Source: Spongiactinospora rosea
GTDB lineage: Bacteria > Actinomycetota > Actinomycetes > Streptosporangiales > Streptosporangiaceae
DNA: 64,000 bases
Reading direction: 5' to 3'
Assembly: GCF_003315795.1 (NCBI RefSeq)
Contig: NZ_QMEY01000001.1
Location: 62,001-126,000, forward strand
This document shows positions 54,589 through 63,294 of the stretch, piece after piece. Under the pieces are notes generated by a model. That model ran no database searches. It was given only the letters and a program-made list of their open reading frames with translations, and was not told the origin of the DNA. How positions within the stretch are numbered: the stretch's first letter is position 1; the number at the start of each line of letters is the position of its first letter. A program made the translations under genes and the position numbers.

Positions 54589-56469
54589 GTGGGTGACGAG
54601 AAGGCCGAGAGTGATGACGGCATCGCGCGGGCGGTGCTGGACAGCTCGCCCAATGCCATCGTCGCCCTGGACCGCGACCAGACCGTGGTGCAGTGGAACA
54701 GCGCGGCCGAGCGGCTGTTCGGCTGGACGGCGGCGGAGCTGCTGGGCAGGCGCGCGCCGATCGTGCCGCCCGAGCTGACCGCCGAGCACAACGCGGTGCT
54801 CGAACGCGTCCGCACCGGCGATGTGGTCTCGCTGCGCACCAAGCGGCTGCACAAGGACGGGCGGCCGATCGACGTCCGGGTGGACATCAGCGCGTTGCGC
54901 CACGACTCGGCGGCGATGGTGGGCTACGTCTGCGTACACCACTCGGTGCGCGACGACCAGACCGCCCGGCACCGCGGCGAGCAGCGCGAACGGCTGGTCC
55001 GCAGGCTCACCGACGTGGTCGGCGACATCAACGCCGAGCTGGAGCTGCCCGCCGTGCTCGACCGCATCGCGGCCAGCCTGACCGAGCTGACCGGGGCCGA
55101 CGCCGGGGGCTTCGTGCTCATCGAGGGCGAGCGGCTGCGGCTGGTCAGCGCGCACAAGCTGCCGCCCTCGCTGCGCGGGGCCACCGCCGACCTGCGTACC
55201 AGCCTGGTCGGCAAGCTGCTGCGCACCGGCAAGACCGTGCTGCTGGAGACCCAGGAGGTCGGCGACCTGATCTGGGCCGAGCTGCCGGGGCTGCACTCGA
55301 TCGCGCTCGGCATCGCGGCCGTCGGCGGCCGGCCCTACGGGGCGCTGTACGCGCTGTTCGCCAAGCGCAAGGCCGGGCACGTCGAGCTGGAGCTGCTGGA
55401 ACTGCTGGCCGGGCACGCCGGGATCGCGGTCGGCAACGCGATGGCCTACCAGGACGTGCTGCGCCAGCGCGCGCACGAGCGGGCGGTGTTCGACGCCAGC
55501 GCCGACGGCATCGCGGTCCTCGACCGGCGCGGCGTGGTGATCCAGTGGAACCCGGCGGCGGGCGAGCTGACCGGCCACCACGCCGGCGACGTGCTCGGCG
55601 GGCCGCCGCCGTTCCCGCTGCCCGCGCCCGGCGAGAAGGACACCTTCCAGCTCCCCAGCGGCGTGTGGCTGGACGTGGTCAGCGCGGCCATCCCCGAGAC
55701 CGGCGAGACGGTCGTCGACTTCCGCGACGTCACCCGGGCCAAGGAGCTGGAGGAGGCCAAGGACCTGTTCCTGGCCACCACCAGCCACGAGCTGCGCACG
55801 CCGATCACGGTGGTGCGCGGGTTCGCGGGCACGCTCGACGCCCGCTGGGACAAGATGAGCGACACCGAGCGGCGTTCGGCCGTGCGCACGATCGCCGAGC
55901 GGTCGCGTTCGCTGGCGCAGCTCATGGACCACCTGCTGCTCGGCGCGCGGGCCGGGGCCGAGGAGCTGGCCGTGCGGGCCGAGCCGTTCGACCTGGCCGA
56001 GGTCGTACGCCGGGCGACGCTGGGGCTGCCGGAGCTGTCGGCCAGGCACAAGATGGAGGTCGAGCTGCCCGGCGACCTGCCGCCGGTGCTCGGCGACCCC
56101 GCGGCCACCGACATCGTGCTGTCGCAACTGCTGGAGAACGCCTTCAAGTACTCCCCGGACGGCGGGCTGATCCGGGTCGAGGCGTGGCCGGAGGCGTCCT
56201 GCGGGAAGGACGGCGTGGTCGTGGTGGTGGACGACGAGGGGGTCGGCATCGCCGCCGCGGACCGCGAGCGGATCTTCGAGCGGTTCGTCCAGATCGACAC
56301 CGGCGACCGGCGCAGGTTCGGCGGGGTGGGGCTCGGGCTCTACATCGTGCGCAAGCTGGCGCGCGCCCAGGACGGCGATGTGAGCGCGCATCCGCGCCCG
56401 GGCGGCGGCACCCGGATGCGGTTGTTCCTGCCGTGTGCCACTACCAGCAGGGACATACGGGAGGGGTAA
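54589..56469 (+). CDS. Soluble PAS-GAF-PAS sensor histidine kinase
   Basis: 626 aa. A PAS domain (about 15-115: LDSSPNAIVALDRDQTVVQW), a GAF domain (about 150-290) and a second PAS domain (300-385) precede the kinase core. H400 in TTSHELRTP is phospho-accepting; the ATPase has ENAFKYSPDG, DDEGVGI and GVGLGLYIVR. No membrane helices, so it senses an intracellular signal. GTG 54589 is the start. No adjacent response regulator is present; the RsbW-like gene follows, so output is uncertain. Confidence 0.9.
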   Translation: MGDEKAESDDGIARAVLDSSPNAIVALDRDQTVVQWNSAAERLFGWTAAELLGRRAPIVPPELTAEHNAVLERVRTGDVVSLRTKRLHKDGRPIDVRVDISALRHDSAAMVGYVCVHHSVRDDQTARHRGEQRERLVRRLTDVVGDINAELELPAVLDRIAASLTELTGADAGGFVLIEGERLRLVSAHKLPPSLRGATADLRTSLVGKLLRTGKTVLLETQEVGDLIWAELPGLHSIALGIAAVGGRPYGALYALFAKRKAGHVELELLELLAGHAGIAVGNAMAYQDVLRQRAHERAVFDASADGIAVLDRRGVVIQWNPAAGELTGHHAGDVLGGPPPFPLPAPGEKDTFQLPSGVWLDVVSAAIPETGETVVDFRDVTRAKELEEAKDLFLATTSHELRTPITVVRGFAGTLDARWDKMSDTERRSAVRTIAERSRSLAQLMDHLLLGARAGAEELAVRAEPFDLAEVVRRATLGLPELSARHKMEVELPGDLPPVLGDPAATDIVLSQLLENAFKYSPDGGLIRVEAWPEASCGKDGVVVVVDDEGVGIAAADRERIFERFVQIDTGDRRRFGGVGLGLYIVRKLARAQDGDVSAHPRPGGGTRMRLFLPCATTSRDIREG

Positions 56470-56597
56470 CGAACGGGTAAGCGAAGGCCCGGTCTATCCT
56501 CCAATGAGCACAAGCTGTAATCGCCGTTCGGTTTCTCGGGCGGTCTAACGGGGCATTTCGGTCGTACTGGGGTGTGCTCCCCGGGGGACATCAGGGA

Positions 56598-57050
56598 ATG
56601 GGGGAGGTGAGTTCGTCGAGCGCCGTGCTGCTGCCCTACGCGCTGTCCAGCGTCGCCGTCGCTCGTCAGCGCATCTATTCCGACCTGCGTGAATGGGGGG
56701 TCTACGGCACCGCCGTCGACGATGCCGTGCTGGTGGTCAGCGAGTTGCTGAGCAACGCGCTGCGGCACGCGCACCCGCTGCCGTCCGGTCAGGTGGGGGT
56801 CGCCTGGCAGCGGATGGACGGCCACGTCGAGGTCGCGGTGAGTGACGGCGGCGCGACGACGGAGCCGCGGGCCGCGGTTCCCGCGCTGTCCTCCCTCGGC
56901 GGGCGCGGGCTGGGCATCGTCGAGTTCCTCGCCGAGCGCTGGGGGGTCAGGTACGAAGGCGAGGTGACCACGGTCTGGGCGGTGGTCGCCTGCCCGCAGT
57001 CGATGAACGGCGAGCGTGCGAACAACGACGTGCCCGCCCTGCAGGAGTGA
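56598..57050 (+). CDS. RsbW/SpoIIAB-like serine kinase/ATPase (anti-sigma type)
   Basis: 150 aa. VVSELLSNALRHAHPLP is the N-box, followed by VAVSDGGATTEP and GRGLGIVEFLAERWGV, the GHKL ATP pocket. These actinobacterial proteins bind sigma or STAS proteins. ATG 56598 was chosen, though its ribosome site is weak. The STAS protein at 60707 might be its antagonist, but it is 3.7 kb away. Confidence 0.82.
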   Translation: MGEVSSSSAVLLPYALSSVAVARQRIYSDLREWGVYGTAVDDAVLVVSELLSNALRHAHPLPSGQVGVAWQRMDGHVEVAVSDGGATTEPRAAVPALSSLGGRGLGIVEFLAERWGVRYEGEVTTVWAVVACPQSMNGERANNDVPALQE

Positions 57051-57057
57051 CCCGGCG

Positions 57058-57744
57058 TCAGGCGGCCACGGGCTTGGGGTAGAAGAGCGCCCGCTCCGCG
57101 GCCGTCCAGGCCGTGGTGGTGAGCAGGTAGAGCGCCGCCGCGAGCGGCATCACCAGGGCCACGAGCACCGCCCCGTAGGGCAGCAGCGGCGCGATCCTGC
57201 GCATGACCTCCGGCTGCCCCTCCACCGCCACGGCCGTCAGCCGGACCCGCCGCGATGAGAGATATGCCACACCGGCGATCAGCCCGATCACCGCCGCGAA
57301 CACCAGGACCGGCACGCCGAACGGCCCGTACGCGCCGATCACCGACGCCACCTGTGCCCCCAGCGGAGCCCCGAACAACGTGTGGGTGGTGGGCGCCGAG
57401 GCCGTCTGGAACAGCAGCATGAAGAACGGCGCCTGGGCCAGCGAGGGAAGAATCCCGGAGAAGGGCGAACCGCCCTCCTTGGCGTAAAGCTCCCTGATCT
57501 CCTTCGCCATCCGCTCCGGGCGGTGCTTGAACCGGCTGCGCAGCTTGGTCACCTGCGGGGCCAGCCGCTGCCTGATCCGCTCACCGCGGGCCGCGCGCAG
57601 CGTGAGCGGCACCAGCGCCAGCCGTACGGCCAGCGTGAACAGCACGATCGCCAGCGCCGCCGCATTGGGCCCCGCGATCGGGGCGACGAAGTCGGCGAGC
57701 CCGGCCAGCAGGCCGGACGTCAACCCGATCAGCCCGTCGAACAC
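57058..57744 (-). CDS. YidC/Oxa1-family membrane-protein insertase (short paralogue)
   Basis: 228 aa. The 60KD_IMP region covers the protein: VLFTLAVRLALVPLTLRAAR with the conserved Arg, LRSRFKHRPERMAKEIRELY, then LPSLAQAPFFMLLFQTASAP. It lacks the large N-terminal periplasmic domain and the C-terminal tail, and is not beside rnpA/rpmH, so it is a secondary YidC. It is preceded by the small membrane-protein gene 57752-57916 by 7 nt. Confidence 0.87.
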   Translation of the reverse strand: MFDGLIGLTSGLLAGLADFVAPIAGPNAAALAIVLFTLAVRLALVPLTLRAARGERIRQRLAPQVTKLRSRFKHRPERMAKEIRELYAKEGGSPFSGILPSLAQAPFFMLLFQTASAPTTHTLFGAPLGAQVASVIGAYGPFGVPVLVFAAVIGLIAGVAYLSSRRVRLTAVAVEGQPEVMRRIAPLLPYGAVLVALVMPLAAALYLLTTTAWTAAERALFYPKPVAA

Positions 57745-57751
57745 GCTCAGC

Positions 57752-57916
57752 TCACCGGGACTTGCCGAGGATCATGACGACCCCGACCACGACGACCGCG
57801 ATCACACCGACGACCAGCAGCAGCTTCAGCAGGCCCGCGACCATCGGGACGACGAGCCCGAAGACCACATAGATAGCGAGCAGCACGCCAAGAATGCTCA
57901 GCACGATTCGACCCAT
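57752..57916 (-). CDS. Small membrane protein, cotranscribed with the YidC paralogue
   Basis: 54 aa, mostly two hydrophobic helices (IVLSILGVLLAIYVVFGLVV and LLKLLLVVGVIAVVVVGVVM). ATG 57916 has GGAG four nt upstream. Its position suggests a partner or substrate of the YidC paralogue. Confidence 0.7.
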   Translation of the reverse strand: MGRIVLSILGVLLAIYVVFGLVVPMVAGLLKLLLVVGVIAVVVVGVVMILGKSR

Positions 57917-58009
57917 GCGCTCCACGGTACGTCGCGCCCGACCGCCCCGCGACGCGGTTACCGGCGGCATCGGGTAACGATCAGGTGGCGATCACCGTAC
58001 CGTTGAGGC

Positions 58010-58714
58010 ATGAACGGCGCAGCGGCCCGCATCCTCGTGGTGGAGGACGATCCCACCGTCGCCGAGGTCGTGGCGAAGTACCTGGAGCGCGACGGGCACA
58101 CGGTCGACTGCGTGGGCGACGGCGCGGAGGCGCTGCGCCGGGCCGTCGCCGATCCGCCCGACCTGCTGGTGCTCGACCTGATGCTGCCCAAGATGGACGG
58201 CCTGACGGTGTGCAGGAAGCTGCGCGAGCGCAGGCCCGTCCCAGTGATCATGCTGACCGCGCTCGGCGACGAGATGGACCGCGTGGTCGGCCTGGAGACC
58301 GGCGCCGACGACTACGTGACCAAGCCGTTCAGCCCCCGTGAGCTGGCCCTTCGGGTGCGCTCCGTGCTGCGCAGGGCGCGTGGGGCCACCGTGCCGGCCG
58401 GCACCGGCGTGCTGGCCGACGGCGACCTGCGGGTCGACGTGGGCGCGCACGAGGTACGCCTGGCGGGCCGCCCGGTCACGCTCACCGCCCGCGAGTTCGA
58501 CCTGCTCGTCTACCTGATGCGCAACCCCAGGCAGGCGTTCGGCCGCGCGGCGCTGCTGGACCAGGTGTGGGGCTGGTCGTTCGGCGACTCCTCCACCGTC
58601 ACCGTCCACGTACGGCGGCTCCGCGAGAAGATCGAGCCCGACCCGACCACCCCGCGCCGCATCGTCACCGTGTGGGGCGTCGGCTACCGCTACGAACCGC
58701 TCGACGACGGGTGA
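58010..58714 (+). CDS. OmpR/PhoB-type response regulator
   Basis: 234 aa. The receiver has EDD (12-14), D56 in VLDLMLPKMDG and K in TKPFSPRE. The C-terminal winged helix has LTAREFDLLVYLMRNPRQAF and VTVHVRRLREKI. It works with the kinase encoded 4 nt downstream. Confidence 0.94.
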   Translation: MNGAAARILVVEDDPTVAEVVAKYLERDGHTVDCVGDGAEALRRAVADPPDLLVLDLMLPKMDGLTVCRKLRERRPVPVIMLTALGDEMDRVVGLETGADDYVTKPFSPRELALRVRSVLRRARGATVPAGTGVLADGDLRVDVGAHEVRLAGRPVTLTAREFDLLVYLMRNPRQAFGRAALLDQVWGWSFGDSSTVTVHVRRLREKIEPDPTTPRRIVTVWGVGYRYEPLDDG

Positions 58715-58718
58715 GCGG

Positions 58719-59843
58719 ATGATCTGGCAGTCCCTCGCGGCGGCGGCCGGGTTCGCGCTGCTGCTCGCCGGGGCGGGCGTGGGCGTGCTGCGGCTGCTGC
58801 GCGGGCGGTCCATCGGCGTGATGTTCGCCGTGGTCGCGGTGATCACGGTGGTGGCCACGCTCGGCGGCGTCCTGGCGGTCACGCTGCGCATGCTGCTCCA
58901 GGGCGACTCGCGAGACGTCGTGCTCACCGTGGTCGCGGTGGGCGGGATCGTGGGGTTCGGGGTGGCGCTGGTGATGGCCAGGCGGGTGGTGCTGGCCAGC
59001 AGGCGGCTGGTGGGCGCGGTACGCGAGGTGTCGGCCGACGGCGGCGGCTTCACCCCGCCCGAGGGCCTGCCCGCCGAGCTGGCCACGATCGCGGGCGCCC
59101 TGGACGAGGCGTACGCCCGGCTGCGCGCGGCTCGCGAACGCGAGCGTGCGCTGGAGTTCGCCCGCCGTGAGCTCGTCGCCTGGGTGAGCCATGACCTGCG
59201 CACCCCGCTCGCCGGCATGCGGGCCATGGCCGAGGCCCTGGAGGACGGCGTGGCCGCAGACCAAGAGACGGTCGCCCGCTATCACAGGCAGATCGGCCTG
59301 GAGGTCGATCGGCTGACGGCGATGGTGGACGATCTGTTCGAGCTGTCCCGCATCCACGCGGGCGCGCTGCGCCTCGCCCCCGCCCGGCTCGACCTGCGCG
59401 ATCTGGTCGCCGACGCCCTCGCGGCGGCCGAGCCGCCCGCCCGCTCCCAGGGGGTACGGCTGGCCGCCGACCCCGGCCCCCCGATCGCCGTACGCGCCGA
59501 CCCGAACGCCCTCGGCCGCGCCCTGCGCAACCTGGTCGCCAACGGGATCAGGCACACGCCCCCCGGCGGTGAGGTGCGCATCCGCGCCGCCGCGCACGGC
59601 GAACGCGCCCGCCTGTCGGTCACCGACGCCTGCGGCGGTATCCCGCCGGGCGATCTGCCCCGTGTCTTCGACATCGCCTTCCGCGGCGAGACGGCCCGCA
59701 CCCCCACCCCAGACGGCGGCGGGGCCGGGCTCGGCCTGGCCATCGCCCGCGGGCTCGTGGAGGCTCACGACGGGGTCATCACCGTCGCCAACGACGGCCC
59801 CGGGTGCCGTTTCGACATCGAGATCCCGGCCGGGACCCGTTAA
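58719..59843 (+). CDS. Membrane sensor histidine kinase of the OmpR-type pair
   Basis: 374 aa. Two N-terminal membrane segments, a HAMP-like linker (ARRVVLASRRLVGAVREVSA), H158 in VSHDLRTPLAGM and an ATPase domain (RNLVANGIRHTPPGG, GGAGLGLAIARGLV). The short loop between helices suggests sensing within the membrane. ATG 58719 lies 4 nt after the regulator stop. Confidence 0.93.
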   Translation: MIWQSLAAAAGFALLLAGAGVGVLRLLRGRSIGVMFAVVAVITVVATLGGVLAVTLRMLLQGDSRDVVLTVVAVGGIVGFGVALVMARRVVLASRRLVGAVREVSADGGGFTPPEGLPAELATIAGALDEAYARLRAARERERALEFARRELVAWVSHDLRTPLAGMRAMAEALEDGVAADQETVARYHRQIGLEVDRLTAMVDDLFELSRIHAGALRLAPARLDLRDLVADALAAAEPPARSQGVRLAADPGPPIAVRADPNALGRALRNLVANGIRHTPPGGEVRIRAAAHGERARLSVTDACGGIPPGDLPRVFDIAFRGETARTPTPDGGGAGLGLAIARGLVEAHDGVITVANDGPGCRFDIEIPAGTR

Positions 59844-59845
59844 AA

Positions 59846-59994
59846 GTTATCCACATAGAGGCTGTGGATAACCCTGTGGGCTGCGCGGAGTCGCCATCCC
59901 GGTCACGGGGCGATTGGGCTTATAAACCAGCAGTAATGGGACAAAGTCCCCCAATTTCCACCGTCTTGTTATCCACAAGTTATCTGTGGATAAC
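59846..59994. promoter_or_regulatory. Four perfect DnaA boxes as two identical palindromes
   Basis: TTATCCACA occurs at 59847-59855 and 59969-59977, and its complement TGTGGATAA at 59863-59871 and 59985-59993. Each pair forms a 27-bp palindrome GTTATCCACA-N7-TGTGGATAAC (59846-59872 and 59968-59994), 122 bp apart. The region is relatively AT-rich. It is not flanked by dnaA/dnaN, so it is not a standard chromosome origin. Confidence 0.8.
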
Positions 59995-59996
59995 GC

Positions 59997-60470
59997 TCAG
60001 GCGTGCTTGTGGGCGGAGAGTACGCCGCCGGGGCCACGCTCCTCGGCGAGGTCTTCCGGATGGCCCTGGTCGATGGGCCGGGCGCGGCGGTTCCACCAGG
60101 GGACGTCGAGCGTCTCGGCGACCGCGCGGAAGGTCGGGCACGGCCAGCGCCACATGCAACTGCGGCAGCGCATGATCGGGTTGGCGGCGTCGCTGGTGAT
60201 GCCGCCCGCGTCGCGCGGCCGGTGCAGGTCGAGCAGGCGCAGCACCAGCTCGGCGAAACAGCGCACCTCCTCGCGCGCGACCTCAAGGAAGACCAGGTCG
60301 TGCGGGGAGAGCGGGGTGCTGACCGTCGCCGCCCCCTCCTGGCCGGGCAGCGGGCACGGTGGCATGGCGCGGTCGCGCCACGGGGTGGACTTCTCGGTGC
60401 GCTCAAGGGTCGCGTGCAGCGATTCCTTGAGCCGGAGACATTGTGGATCTTCCGGTTGGTCTGTTTTCAT
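59997..60470 (-). CDS. Cys-motif protein of unknown function
   Basis: 157 aa. A helical N-terminal half (SPHDLVFLEVAREEVRCFAE) is followed by a CRSCMWRWPCPTF motif (C-x2-C-x5-C), and an AVAETLDVPWWNRRARP end. It might bind a metal. No family recognised. ATG 60470 has no Shine-Dalgarno, so the start may be downstream (ATG 60365) or the mRNA leaderless. Its stop sits beside the last DnaA box. Confidence 0.55.
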   Translation of the reverse strand: MKTDQPEDPQCLRLKESLHATLERTEKSTPWRDRAMPPCPLPGQEGAATVSTPLSPHDLVFLEVAREEVRCFAELVLRLLDLHRPRDAGGITSDAANPIMRCRSCMWRWPCPTFRAVAETLDVPWWNRRARPIDQGHPEDLAEERGPGGVLSAHKHA

Positions 60471-60706
60471 CTTTTTTTGACGGCCGAAACACCGCCCGAC
60501 GCCTGCCCTTCAGTTGCGAAGGCACGACAGGACGCGAAGCCCCTGGACTCCTGCTGCCGGCCAAGCCGATGTCGCTCTGCGTCAATCTTTGCGCACCCAG
60601 AGTTTCCGTGGGGCGTGAATCGGGGACAAAGGCCGGACGACTCCCCGGCAGGCCGGATCTGCCGGAGAGCGTGACCCGGAGCCTTCGCGGCGCTAGTGTG
60701 CCCGCT

Positions 60707-61051
60707 GTGGAGCTAAAGGTCTCGACTCGATCACATGCCGGTCACGCCGTGATGGCCGTCGCCGGTGAAATCGATCTGTATACCGCGCCCCGACTCCAGG
60801 CGGAGTTCACCAAGCTGCTCGAAGGCGGGCCGTCGCGGGTGGTCATCGACATGTCCGGCGTCGACTTCTGCGACTCGACGGGCATGAACGTGCTGCTGTC
60901 CGCACTGAAACGGCTCAAGGAGCACGGCGGGGCGCTGGAGGTCGCCGCACCCCGTCCGGCGGTACGCAAGATCCTCCAGGTCACCGGGCTCGACTCGGTC
61001 TTCACCGTGCACGATTCGGTGCCGAGGGAGATGCCGATCTCCGAGTCCTGA
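60707..61051 (+). CDS. STAS-domain anti-sigma factor antagonist
   Basis: 114 aa. A single STAS domain: VMAVAGEIDLYTAPRLQAEF, and the phosphorylatable serine in VDFCDSTGMNVLLSALKRL. It releases sigma factors by binding anti-sigma kinases. GTG 60707 was chosen; GTG 60698 is equally possible, and no ribosome site is evident. Confidence 0.88.
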   Translation: MELKVSTRSHAGHAVMAVAGEIDLYTAPRLQAEFTKLLEGGPSRVVIDMSGVDFCDSTGMNVLLSALKRLKEHGGALEVAAPRPAVRKILQVTGLDSVFTVHDSVPREMPISES

Positions 61052-61080
61052 CCGCCCGGCCGCGGCTAGCATCGGTCACC

Positions 61081-61788
61081 ATGGACACAGCGGTGATCAT
61101 TCCGGCCAAGGACGAGGCCGACCGGATCGGCGCCACCGTGACGGCGGCCCGCGCGCTACCGGGCGTCGACCTGGTGGTGGTGGTCGACGACGGCTCGGGC
61201 GACGCCACCGGCCGGGTGGCCAGGGCGGCGGGGGCGCGCGTGGTCCGGCACAGCCGCAACCGCGGCAAGGCCGCCGCCATGGAGACCGGCGCGGAGGCCG
61301 TCCGCCTGCTCGACCCCGAAGAGGCCGGGCAGGCCAGGCACCTGCTGTTCCTGGACGCCGACCTGGGCGAGACGGCCGGTGCCGCCGCGCCGCTCACCGA
61401 GCCGGTGCGGGCCGGTGAGGCCGACATGACCATCGCCGTCTTCTCCACCCGGGTCAAGCTCGGCGGTCATGGTCTGGTGGTCGGCCTGTCCCGCGACGGC
61501 ATCAAGAAGGCCACCGGCTGGACCGCCGCCCAGCCCCTGAACGGCCAGCGCTGCCTCACCAGGGCCGCCTTCGAGGCGGCCCGCCCGCTCGCGCACGGCT
61601 TCGGCGTCGAGACCGGGCTCACCATCGACCTGCTGCGCCGCGGCTACCGGGTGCGCGAGGTCGAGGTGGACATGGCGCACCGGGCCACCGGCGGCGACTG
61701 GGACGCCCAGCTCCACCGCGCCCGCCAGTACCGCGACGTCGCCCGCGCCCTCCTCGCCCGCAGGGCACTACCCCGCCCGTCACGCTGA
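61081..61788 (+). CDS. GT2-family glycosyltransferase
   Basis: 235 aa. AVIIPAKDEADRIGATVTAA and VVVVDDGSGDATGRVAR bind the nucleotide sugar; FLDADLGE is the DxD metal motif, and LTRAAFEAARPL follows. No membrane anchor. The gene lies 29 nt after the STAS gene and before a mannosyltransferase, so it may act in the same glycan pathway. Confidence 0.85.
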   Translation: MDTAVIIPAKDEADRIGATVTAARALPGVDLVVVVDDGSGDATGRVARAAGARVVRHSRNRGKAAAMETGAEAVRLLDPEEAGQARHLLFLDADLGETAGAAAPLTEPVRAGEADMTIAVFSTRVKLGGHGLVVGLSRDGIKKATGWTAAQPLNGQRCLTRAAFEAARPLAHGFGVETGLTIDLLRRGYRVREVEVDMAHRATGGDWDAQLHRARQYRDVARALLARRALPRPSR

Positions 61789-61854
61789 GCGTCGTCAAAC
61801 CGCTGGCGTTGTGCGGTTTCGCGGCGGCCGCCGTATCTGTGCTGGAATTCCCCC

Positions 61855-63294
61855 GTGACATTCGTGAGGTCGCCGCTGGCGCTGATCGGTGCGAGCGTGC
61901 TGCTCATCGTGGCGGTCGGGCTGCTGGGGCCGTCGGCGATGGTCCCGGCGCTGGACGGGCCCGCGTGGCAGCCGCCGTACTCGCTGGGGCTGCGCCCCGC
62001 GGGGCCGTTCGTGATCGCGATGGCCGCGGTGGCGCTCGTGCTCGGCGCGGCCGGCCTGGGCGCGGCGCTGCGGGCGGTACGCCGGGGCCGGTGGGCCGGG
62101 CTGCCGCTCGGCCGCTGGCTCACCCTGGCCGGATGCATGGCCGCCGGGGTGCTCGCGCTGCTGCCCCCCTCCGGCTCCTCCGACCACCTCAACTACGCCG
62201 CCTACGGCCGGATCGCCGCCCTCGGCCACGACCCCTACGCGACCACCCCCGCCGAGTTGCCGCAGGTCGCCGGGTGGCCCGAGGAGTGGAGGAACACCCC
62301 GAGCGTGTACGGTCCGGTGGCCTCGGCGGTCCACCTGCTGGCGGGCCTGGCGGGCGGCGGGTCCGTGCGGCTCACGGTGTTCGCGCTGGAGGTCGCGAAC
62401 GCCGCCGCGTTCATCCTGACCGCGCTGCTGATCCACCGGCTGACCCGCGGCGACGCGCGGGCCGCGCTGCTGTGGGCGGGCAACCCGCTGGTCCTCTACC
62501 ACCTGGCCGCCGGGATGCACGTGGACACCTTCGCCGCGTTCGCCGTCGTCGCGGCGCTGGCCGTGGGGGTCGGTACGGCGGGCCGCCGCGCGGGCACCGG
62601 CGCGCTGATCGGCCTGGCCATGGCCGTGAAGATCAACGCGGGCCTGGTCGCGCTCGGCCCCGCCTGGGCGCTGCGCCGCGCCCCCGCCAGGCTGGCGATG
62701 GTCGCCGCCGTGGCCACCGCGACCGTGGCCGGGACGTACGCGCTGGCCGGTCCGCACTCACTGGACCAGGTCGCGCGGGCCAGTCGCTCCCTGTCGCACG
62801 CCACGCCGTGGCAGTTGTTCCAGGCCGCCCTGCAGGGGCTGCTCGGCCCCGGCGGCTACGTGATCTGGATCCAGCTCGCCTCGCTGGCGGTGATCGCCGC
62901 CCTGGCCGCGCTGCTGCTGCGGGCCATGCCGGGGGAGGCATCGGCCGCGCAGGTGGCGGCGGCCGTGGTGGTGGCCTACCTGTTCGCCGCGCCGTACGCG
63001 TTGCCGTGGTACGACGGCCTGGCGTTCGCGCTGGTCGCGATGATCCCGGCGGCCGGGGCGCTGGACGCCTTCCTGGTCGCCCGGCTGGCGGCGCTGTCGC
63101 TCGCGTACCTGCCCGCGCGGGTGGTGGACCAGCCGCCCGAGCTGGCCAAATGGCTGCTCGAAGTGGTCAGGAAGCAGGCGGCGCCGTGGATTCTGCTGGC
63201 CGTGACCGTGGCTCTGGCGGTGTGGGCGTGGCGGGCCCGGCGAGTTGCAGCGCCCGTACCGCCGCCGCCAGTGTCAGCGGCACCGCGAACGTGA
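61855..63294 (+). CDS. Polyprenol-phosphate-mannose-dependent mannosyltransferase (MptA/MptB-like, GT87)
   Basis: 479 aa with about 12 membrane helices. The first loop has SGSSDHLNYAAYGRIAALGH, resembling the GT-C active loop with its acidic residue, and DPYATTPAELP follows. Homologues add alpha-mannose in lipomannan/lipoarabinomannan synthesis. GTG 61855 is the start. Its last 128 nt overlap the converging partial gene at 63167. Confidence 0.82.
   Translation: MTFVRSPLALIGASVLLIVAVGLLGPSAMVPALDGPAWQPPYSLGLRPAGPFVIAMAAVALVLGAAGLGAALRAVRRGRWAGLPLGRWLTLAGCMAAGVLALLPPSGSSDHLNYAAYGRIAALGHDPYATTPAELPQVAGWPEEWRNTPSVYGPVASAVHLLAGLAGGGSVRLTVFALEVANAAAFILTALLIHRLTRGDARAALLWAGNPLVLYHLAAGMHVDTFAAFAVVAALAVGVGTAGRRAGTGALIGLAMAVKINAGLVALGPAWALRRAPARLAMVAAVATATVAGTYALAGPHSLDQVARASRSLSHATPWQLFQAALQGLLGPGGYVIWIQLASLAVIAALAALLLRAMPGEASAAQVAAAVVVAYLFAAPYALPWYDGLAFALVAMIPAAGALDAFLVARLAALSLAYLPARVVDQPPELAKWLLEVVRKQAAPWILLAVTVALAVWAWRARRVAAPVPPPPVSAAPRT

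Noticed and set aside
53971-56391. 806-codon minus-strand frame opposite the PAS kinase
   Set aside because: Mirror frame of a clear PAS-GAF-PAS-kinase gene; its C-terminal part overlaps ogt out of frame.
59846-59994. Chromosome origin oriC
   Set aside because: No dnaA, dnaN or rpmH genes nearby; only four boxes, whereas actinomycete origins have many and lie between dnaA and dnaN.
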